Assembly (NCBI RefSeq): GCF_040822115.1
Contig: NZ_CP162004.1
Span: 1,302,001 to 1,366,000, forward strand
Source of the DNA: Flavobacterium sp. WC2421
Lineage (GTDB): Bacteria; Bacteroidota; Bacteroidia; Flavobacteriales; Flavobacteriaceae
DNA length: 64,000 nt
Reading direction: 5' to 3'
The first letter of the stretch is position 1; each line of letters starts with the position of its first letter. Shown one piece after another: positions 59,016 to 64,000 of this stretch. The notes under the pieces are model-generated. The model saw only the letters and a program-made list of their open reading frames with translations. It made no database searches and was not told the DNA's origin. The position numbers were made by a program, and so were the translations under genes.

Positions 59016-61568
59016 TTAGAAGGGGTAATTTATTCCAAAATTTAAAACAGAGTGTCCAAAATTGTACTCACGAAACCATTTTTTGCCAGTTTCATTAGCT
59101 GGATTGTAGGTTTTAAAACCGAAATCAAATCGAATTACGAAGAAACTTAAATCATATCTTAATCCAAACCCTGAGCCTAATGCAAGATCTTTCAGACTTT
59201 TAAAACCATTAAAAACTGATTTTTCATCAGTCACATTATCGTATATATTCCAAATATTTCCAGCATCAGCAAATAATGCTCCTTTAAAATCGCCTAATAT
59301 TTTAAATCTAAACTCACTGCTTAAAGCAATTTTCATGTTTGCTTCATTAAAGTCATTAGTGGCTCCACTTCTACCTGGACCCAAACTATAGGGTTGCCAT
59401 GCTCTATTATCATTTGAACCTCCTGAGAAATAACTTCGTGAAAAAGGGACGTTATCTGAATTTCCAAATGGGATTGCTATACCAAAAAAGGTTCTGACTG
59501 CGAAGACTTTTTCTTTGCTCAGATCCCAATGTTTTATGTAGTCAAATTCTGTTTTTATATATTCTGAATATTCTAAATTGAAAAGTTCAAAATTATTATT
59601 TTCGTTTTTAGGTTGATTTGCTGCTTTTGAAATAAGTGATAAAAGAGAACCTGCTGATTCGATTTTTGTTTTGAAAAGATAGAAAGTATTGTCTTGTAAG
59701 TCTGTTTTAGTCGTTTTACTAAAGGTGAAGCTTGTTGCTAATATAAAATCATTTTCGGTTAGTCTCACTCTTCTTTCTTCAATGCTTTTTACCGATTTAA
59801 AGGCATCATCTGACGGTGTTAATACGGTACTCTCATTTAATACATTCTTTATAAATCCAGAAGTTCCCGATTCGATAATTAAATCGCCATTATCAACATA
59901 AGATGCTTCTGTATTATAAATTTTACCAATTTCATTTAATGCATTGTAGGAGGAACCATATACATTGAAATAGTTTTCTGGATTTAGATTTCGAACAAAC
60001 TGTACATTAAATAGATCAAAACGGGCAGTGTTGTTTTTTTTAGGTGTCCAATTATAAGAAAATGAACCTGTGAAATTTTCTTTATCTAATCCAATATTTG
60101 TTTGTCTGGCAAATCCTACGGCCATAAGTGTTGAAGGAATCATGCTCTTTGGGATGATTTTTTCAGTAGAGAATGGCATGAAAATTCTTGGAAAATTTAA
60201 TTTTAAATCTACTCCATATTCTGATACATTAAAGAGTTGATTGTTTGGGTTTGCAAGGTCTTTTGATGATCCTATATTTCCACGACCAGAAATTTCAAGA
60301 GTTTCGGCACCATTAAATACATTACGTATTGATAGTGAAGGGCTGAACGAGATACCTATATCTTGAATGTTGGAATGTGTTACATCCACTGATGCGCCAA
60401 AACTATATTTTTTTCGAGGAGTCAAATATATTTTAGCTATCAAGGAACTGTATGTTGTGTCTCTTTTATCTACTTCATATTGAATGCTAGGGTAATTGAA
60501 AATTTTAAGATTATTTAAATAACGTGTAGTTAAAACCGTTTTGTTGTCAGCAAAAAGAGATCCTTTTGTTATGAAAATTGCATCCGTAATTGCATGTGGT
60601 TTGTATCTTAGTTTTTTATGACTGTATAAATTGAAGTTTTTGTAAGTGGTGCTATCCGTGATTTTTTGATTATTATTGTTAGGTGCGTAATCAGTGTATA
60701 TATTAACATCACTAATGGTATACATTTTAAAAGGCTCCGTTTTTGTTGAGTCGTTTTCTTGATAAGAATAGTTGTTAATAATTAAATTAACGTTAGCCTG
60801 GTTTACTTTTTTAATGGTATCTATATCAAAAGTCACATAGGTAGGTTGGAAATAATAAACCCCATTATTTCTAAAGTGTGTTGTAATACGATTTTTTTCA
60901 TTTTCAAAATCGATTGTTTTATACTGTTTGCCTGATTTTATTATCGTGTTGGATTTAGCAGTTTCGTATAAAGAGTCTAGAGCGGGAGTAGATATAGATG
61001 TCTTTAAGGAATCTAATAAGTAGGGTGAGCCCGTAGTAATGTTGTATTCTATTTTTCCTCTTTTTGGCTTTATAGAGTCTAATTTGGATAATGCTTTTAC
61101 ATTAAAAAAACCATTGTTAAAATAATAATATTTTAAACGCAATACTGATTTATCAGTTTTAGATTGATCAATTATGACAGGCGGTTCACCTGTTTTTTTT
61201 AAAAAATCATGAATACCATGATACCAGAATGATTTACCAAGTCTGTCCACCTGTTTCGCGGATAGCCATTTAGATTTTCGTTCGTATTTTCCTGGGTTAT
61301 TTGTAAATTTAGCTTGATATGTTGAATCAGGGTTTAAATTCGCTAAATTGTATAGATTCAATCGCAAACGAAATCCTAATAATGTACTGTTTGGTTTTTG
61401 ATATAGTTGTGTAAATACATTTTCTTCCTTGATGGATTTCCCGTTTACTATGATTTGATTTTTAGTAAGGAGCTTTTTTCCATCAGGAACTCTTTTTTCA
61501 GCATTACAAGCGCATATAAATATTGCAATTAGAATAAATGCTGTTATTTTTGTAGAGATTTTTTTCAA
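59016..61568 (-). CDS. tamL: BamA/TamA-family outer-membrane assembly lipoprotein (TamL)
   Basis: The 850-aa protein has a lipobox FICAC (about residues 17-21) followed by NAEKRVPDGKKLL, then POTRA-like repeats (about 30-400) and a C-terminal 16-strand Omp85 barrel with YFSGGSNDNRAWQPYSLGPG and ALFADAGNIWN, ending LNFGINYPF. A lipid anchor on a BamA/TamA-type barrel is the mark of TamL of Bacteroidota, which inserts outer-membrane proteins and is thought to work with TamB. No tamB gene is in the window. The gene is divergent from the methyltransferase gene, with only 37 bases between. Confidence 0.9.
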   Translation of the reverse strand: MKKISTKITAFILIAIFICACNAEKRVPDGKKLLTKNQIIVNGKSIKEENVFTQLYQKPNSTLLGFRLRLNLYNLANLNPDSTYQAKFTNNPGKYERKSKWLSAKQVDRLGKSFWYHGIHDFLKKTGEPPVIIDQSKTDKSVLRLKYYYFNNGFFNVKALSKLDSIKPKRGKIEYNITTGSPYLLDSLKTSISTPALDSLYETAKSNTIIKSGKQYKTIDFENEKNRITTHFRNNGVYYFQPTYVTFDIDTIKKVNQANVNLIINNYSYQENDSTKTEPFKMYTISDVNIYTDYAPNNNNQKITDSTTYKNFNLYSHKKLRYKPHAITDAIFITKGSLFADNKTVLTTRYLNNLKIFNYPSIQYEVDKRDTTYSSLIAKIYLTPRKKYSFGASVDVTHSNIQDIGISFSPSLSIRNVFNGAETLEISGRGNIGSSKDLANPNNQLFNVSEYGVDLKLNFPRIFMPFSTEKIIPKSMIPSTLMAVGFARQTNIGLDKENFTGSFSYNWTPKKNNTARFDLFNVQFVRNLNPENYFNVYGSSYNALNEIGKIYNTEASYVDNGDLIIESGTSGFIKNVLNESTVLTPSDDAFKSVKSIEERRVRLTENDFILATSFTFSKTTKTDLQDNTFYLFKTKIESAGSLLSLISKAANQPKNENNNFELFNLEYSEYIKTEFDYIKHWDLSKEKVFAVRTFFGIAIPFGNSDNVPFSRSYFSGGSNDNRAWQPYSLGPGRSGATNDFNEANMKIALSSEFRFKILGDFKGALFADAGNIWNIYDNVTDEKSVFNGFKSLKDLALGSGFGLRYDLSFFVIRFDFGFKTYNPANETGKKWFREYNFGHSVLNFGINYPF

Positions 61569-61588
61569 GTGTTCTAAAATATTTAATT

Positions 61589-61596
61589 CAAAAGTA
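61589..61596 (-). promoter_or_regulatory. -7 box of tamL
   Basis: TACTTTTG on the minus strand is an exact match, 20 bases before the tamL start. Confidence 0.45.
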
Positions 61597-61605
61597 CATA
61601 TTTTT

Positions 61606-62328
61606 ATGGTTAGTAAAAACCAAATAAAACTTATAACTAGTTTACAGCAAAAAAAGTATAGAATAGTAAATCAATTATTTTTTGCCGAAGGGGTAAAAGT
61701 GATTCAGGAATTGTTGCAATCTGATTTTGAACTAGACCATTTGTACACTACTCAAAATGATTTTGAGGATGTTTTGATAAACAAGAAAACGTTAATTCAT
61801 GAAAATGATTTAAAAAAAATTAGTGCTTTATCAACAGCTAATAGCTGTTTGGCTGTTTTTAAAATGCCTGCAGAAAAAGATATTGTTGAATCAGGTTTGA
61901 TTATAGCCTTGGATAGTATTCGGGATCCTGGAAACCTGGGAACCATTTTGAGATTGTGTGATTGGTTCGGAATTCATCAAATAGTGTGTTCAAAGGAAAC
62001 GGTGGATATTTATAATCCCAAAGTAGTGCAAGCTACAATGGGGTCGATAACCAGAGTAAATGTAAGGTATATTGATTTAAATGACTTTCTCTCTCAGACA
62101 AAATTGCCTGTTTTTGGTACTTTTATGGATGGAGTTAATATTTATAAAGAATCCTTGCCTCAAGAAGGAATCATCGTAATGGGGAATGAAGCTAACGGTA
62201 TCTCTGATGAACTTGAAGAAATAATCCAAAACAGACTCTCTATTCCTCGTTTTGGAGATCTTAGAAAAACGGAAAGTTTAAATGTTGCAACAGCGACTGC
62301 AATTATTTTAAGCGAATTTAGAAGATAA
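61606..62328 (+). CDS. TrmH/SpoU-family RNA 2'-O-methyltransferase
   Basis: The 240-aa SPOUT enzyme transfers a methyl group from S-adenosylmethionine to a ribose 2'-OH of rRNA or tRNA. An N-terminal substrate-binding part (about residues 1-85, FFAEGVKVIQELL) precedes the trefoil-knot domain. That domain has motif 1 ALDSIRDPGNLGTILRLCDWFG, motif 2 IIVMGNEANGISDEL and motif 3 IPRFGDLRKTESLNVATATAI. It resembles RlmB-type rRNA methyltransferases, but the target nucleotide is not set by sequence. The gene stands alone, divergent from tamL. Confidence 0.9.
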   Translation: MVSKNQIKLITSLQQKKYRIVNQLFFAEGVKVIQELLQSDFELDHLYTTQNDFEDVLINKKTLIHENDLKKISALSTANSCLAVFKMPAEKDIVESGLIIALDSIRDPGNLGTILRLCDWFGIHQIVCSKETVDIYNPKVVQATMGSITRVNVRYIDLNDFLSQTKLPVFGTFMDGVNIYKESLPQEGIIVMGNEANGISDELEEIIQNRLSIPRFGDLRKTESLNVATATAIILSEFRR

Positions 62329-62362
62329 TTAGTTTTTTTGGAATCACTTAATAGTATTTCAA

Positions 62363-63067
62363 TTAATGAAAAGAAAAATTAATTAATACGGCTCTGCTTT
62401 TTATGGATTGAATATTTCCTGTCCAAGGACTGTTAGGATCATTATCGCGAATCAACTCGTCATTTATACCAAATGAACCTCGAATGGAAGGAGAGAATAT
62501 GAAATATTCCGAAAATATATCAATACCAAATCCTATTTCGTAGCTCGTGGTCCAAGGTTTTACTCTAAATCTTTGTTCTTTATTATCGTCTATTGATTTC
62601 GAATTACTTGATAAATTCAAAGTGGAAGCTACTCCACCTACTAAATAGGGGCGCACATTTCCAGTTCTCAATGAAGAGAATTTTAATAATAGTGGGAAAT
62701 GAATGTAAGTGCTGTTTACTTCTCTTAGTGCGTCTAGTTTTGTTGTGAAGCCAGGATAATATAAATCTCTCTTTGTGTAATATAATCCAGGTTCAAATCG
62801 TAAGTTTATATACTCCTGTAACTTTAGATCTCCTATTATCCCTACATTAAACCCTGTTGTTCTTTTTACAAGAATGTCAGGGCCTACGGTTTTATAGTCT
62901 ATTTTGAAGTCAAATGAATTAAACCCTAAATAATATCCATAGTATACTCGTGCTTTTTGAAAATTCTCCAAATTTATTATTGGGTCTTTTCCAAACATGC
63001 TTTTTTTAAACTGAGAGTTGCCCTTAATAGATAAAGCAAGTAAAATTAAGAGAGCAATTTTTTTCAT
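62363..63067 (-). CDS. porT: Type IX secretion component PorT (SprT)
   Basis: The 234-aa outer-membrane-associated beta-barrel protein has a signal peptide ending IKGNSQ. Its body has strand-forming segments YYGYYLGFNSFDFKIDY, LRFEPGLYYTKRDLYYPG and YIHFPLLLKFSS and ends FSPSIRGSFGIND to LINFSFH. It matches PorT/SprT in length and pattern. PorT is required for type IX secretion and gliding in flavobacteria, so it may help export the amylase encoded at 9435. I start at MKKIALL, six codons inside the longest frame, because the signal peptide begins there. It follows ubiE by 24 bases, as in other flavobacteria. Confidence 0.85.
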   Translation of the reverse strand: MKKIALLILLALSIKGNSQFKKSMFGKDPIINLENFQKARVYYGYYLGFNSFDFKIDYKTVGPDILVKRTTGFNVGIIGDLKLQEYINLRFEPGLYYTKRDLYYPGFTTKLDALREVNSTYIHFPLLLKFSSLRTGNVRPYLVGGVASTLNLSSNSKSIDDNKEQRFRVKPWTTSYEIGFGIDIFSEYFIFSPSIRGSFGINDELIRDNDPNSPWTGNIQSIKSRAVLINFSFH

Positions 63068-63091
63068 ATAGATGCTAAATAACAATCAATA

Positions 63092-63823
63092 TTATTTTTT
63101 AGAAGCGGAATAAATTGTAGCTACTCCAAAAGTTTGTGGCATAGCTACTACATCTATAAACCCAACTTTTCTTAAAATATTGTTCAAAGCCTCTCCATAT
63201 GGAAATGCCGCTGCTGATTCAGATAAATAACCATAGGCAACATCATCTTTTGAAAATAACTTTCCAATAAGTGGTAGTATGTTTTTACTATAAAAATTGT
63301 AGCCTTGTTTGTAAGGAGTTTTATCTGGAACTGATGTTTCTAAAATAACAAAAACACCATTAGGTTTTAATACTCTTAGGATTTCAACAAGTCCTTTTTC
63401 AAGAGTTTCAAAATTTCTAACGCCAAAAGCGACTGTTATTGCATCAAAAAAGTTGTCGTCAAAGGGCATTTTTTCTGAATCTCCTAATACCATTTCAATT
63501 GTATTAGAAAGTTTTTTATCGGCTATTTTTTTTACGCCAACTTCTAGCATTCCAGCAGAAATATCTAGTCCTATTATTTTTGTTGCTTTTGTTTGAGCCA
63601 TTAAAATAGCTAAGTCTCCTGTTCCTGTTGCAATGTCTAAAATTACATTTGGATTTGCCTTAGATACTATATCTAAAACTTTTTTACGCCATTTAACATC
63701 TATTCCAAAGGAAATAACACGATTCAAATTATCGTAATTACCAGAGATTGTATCAAACATTTTTGCAACTTGTTCTTTTTTGCCTAGAGAAGAGTCTTTA
63801 TATGGAGTTATGTTTTTTGACAT
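63092..63823 (-). CDS. ubiE: Demethylmenaquinone methyltransferase (MenG/UbiE)
   Basis: The 243-aa class I methyltransferase makes menaquinone from demethylmenaquinone with S-adenosylmethionine. Motifs are [32 protein letters not shown] (UbiE signature 1), the SAM loop [25 protein letters not shown] and [13 protein letters not shown] (UbiE signature 2). Bacteroidota use menaquinone, so the menaquinone function is meant here. It is first in an operon with porT. Confidence 0.95.
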   Translation of the reverse strand: MSKNITPYKDSSLGKKEQVAKMFDTISGNYDNLNRVISFGIDVKWRKKVLDIVSKANPNVILDIATGTGDLAILMAQTKATKIIGLDISAGMLEVGVKKIADKKLSNTIEMVLGDSEKMPFDDNFFDAITVAFGVRNFETLEKGLVEILRVLKPNGVFVILETSVPDKTPYKQGYNFYSKNILPLIGKLFSKDDVAYGYLSESAAAFPYGEALNNILRKVGFIDVVAMPQTFGVATIYSASKK

Positions 63824-63837
63824 TTTTTATTTTTTTA

Positions 63838-63845
63838 CAAATATA
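63838..63845 (-). promoter_or_regulatory. -7 box of the ubiE-porT operon
   Basis: TATATTTG on the minus strand is an exact match, only 14 bases before the ubiE start, so the leader would be very short. No good -33 TTG is visible. Confidence 0.4.
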
Positions 63846-64000
63846 ATACAATCTATTTTGAACTGTAATTGACTATTCTAAAATATATAAAAGTTTTAGG
63901 ACAGTTTTTTGTTTCGTTTTGCCGCAATCATGAGAATCCATTATTAATAAAAAAAATGAAATATCACTAAAAGTGGGTATTGTGGCGTCCATTAATATTG

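Noticed and set aside
63824..64000. Start of a further gene at the right edge
   Set aside because: No frame with a plausible start and length extends to the window end. The stretch looks like an AT-rich intergenic region.
1..64000. CRISPR array, prophage, defence island or secondary-metabolite cluster
   Set aside because: No regular repeat-spacer pattern, integrase, phage structural gene, nuclease-helicase set or synthase modules were found. All genes fit core metabolism, envelope, uptake or regulation.

Overview
The window is AT-rich chromosomal DNA from a member of the Bacteroidota, most likely a Flavobacterium or a close relative. The evidence is SusC/SusD genes, a type IX secretion tail on the amylase, a PorT (SprT)-type gene, a lipoprotein TamL, a GYDIA-type GHMP kinase and a run of -7 boxes of the Bacteroidota form TAnnTTTG. 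Essentially all of it is coding: no gene-free stretch exceeds 300 bases. The longest non-coding gap (23236-23523) holds nothing I can name. There is no prophage, no CRISPR array and no complete insertion sequence.

Layout. (1) 1-12293 is a starch/maltodextrin utilisation locus. The minus-strand operon MFS transporter - beta-phosphoglucomutase - GH65 phosphorylase (cut by the window start) and a LacI-type regulator lie opposite susC - susD - susE-like - secreted GH13 amylase. (2) 12407-22710 (minus) is a short-chain-acid module: porin, MHS-type transporter, two small membrane proteins, a symporter-histidine kinase fusion, a receiver-only response regulator, and propionyl- and acetyl-CoA synthetases. 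A solo InsA-like zinc-ribbon/HTH protein lies just upstream. (3) tRNA-Phe is followed by an envelope cluster: coaX, an outer-membrane protein, lptC, a 64-aa membrane protein, a CorC/HlyC-type protein and a periplasmic prolyl isomerase. (4) A GHMP kinase and class II HMG-CoA reductase point to the mevalonate pathway. (5) A dipeptidyl peptidase IV is followed by three tandem POT peptide transporters and a secreted thioredoxin. (6) comEC, an NlpC/P60 peptidase, lpxB, a small membrane protein and surE. (7) A tail-specific protease and a lipoprotein endonuclease. (8) The rod-shape operon mreB-mreC-mreD-mrdA-rodA, then purH, a lone ABC permease, accD and fbaA. (9) tamL, an rRNA/tRNA methyltransferase, porT and ubiE.

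How it works together: SusCD imports maltooligosaccharides released by the type IX-exported amylase. The inner-membrane MFS protein, phosphorylase and phosphoglucomutase finish maltose catabolism. The second module looks like uptake and activation of acetate/propionate under a CrbS-like sensor. DPP IV plus POT transporters form a di/tripeptide scavenging unit.

The most unusual points are an inverted repeat lying between and over the promoter boxes of susC, a sensor module with its own small membrane partner and an output-less regulator, an InsA-like solo DNA-binding protein, an AccD without its zinc ribbon cysteines, a terminator-like hairpin inside the comEC 3' coding end, a shared -24/-12-like motif before two unrelated genes, and five operon joints using the same 8-base ATGANTAR overlap. 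I see no clear candidate for a wholly new defence or mobile system.
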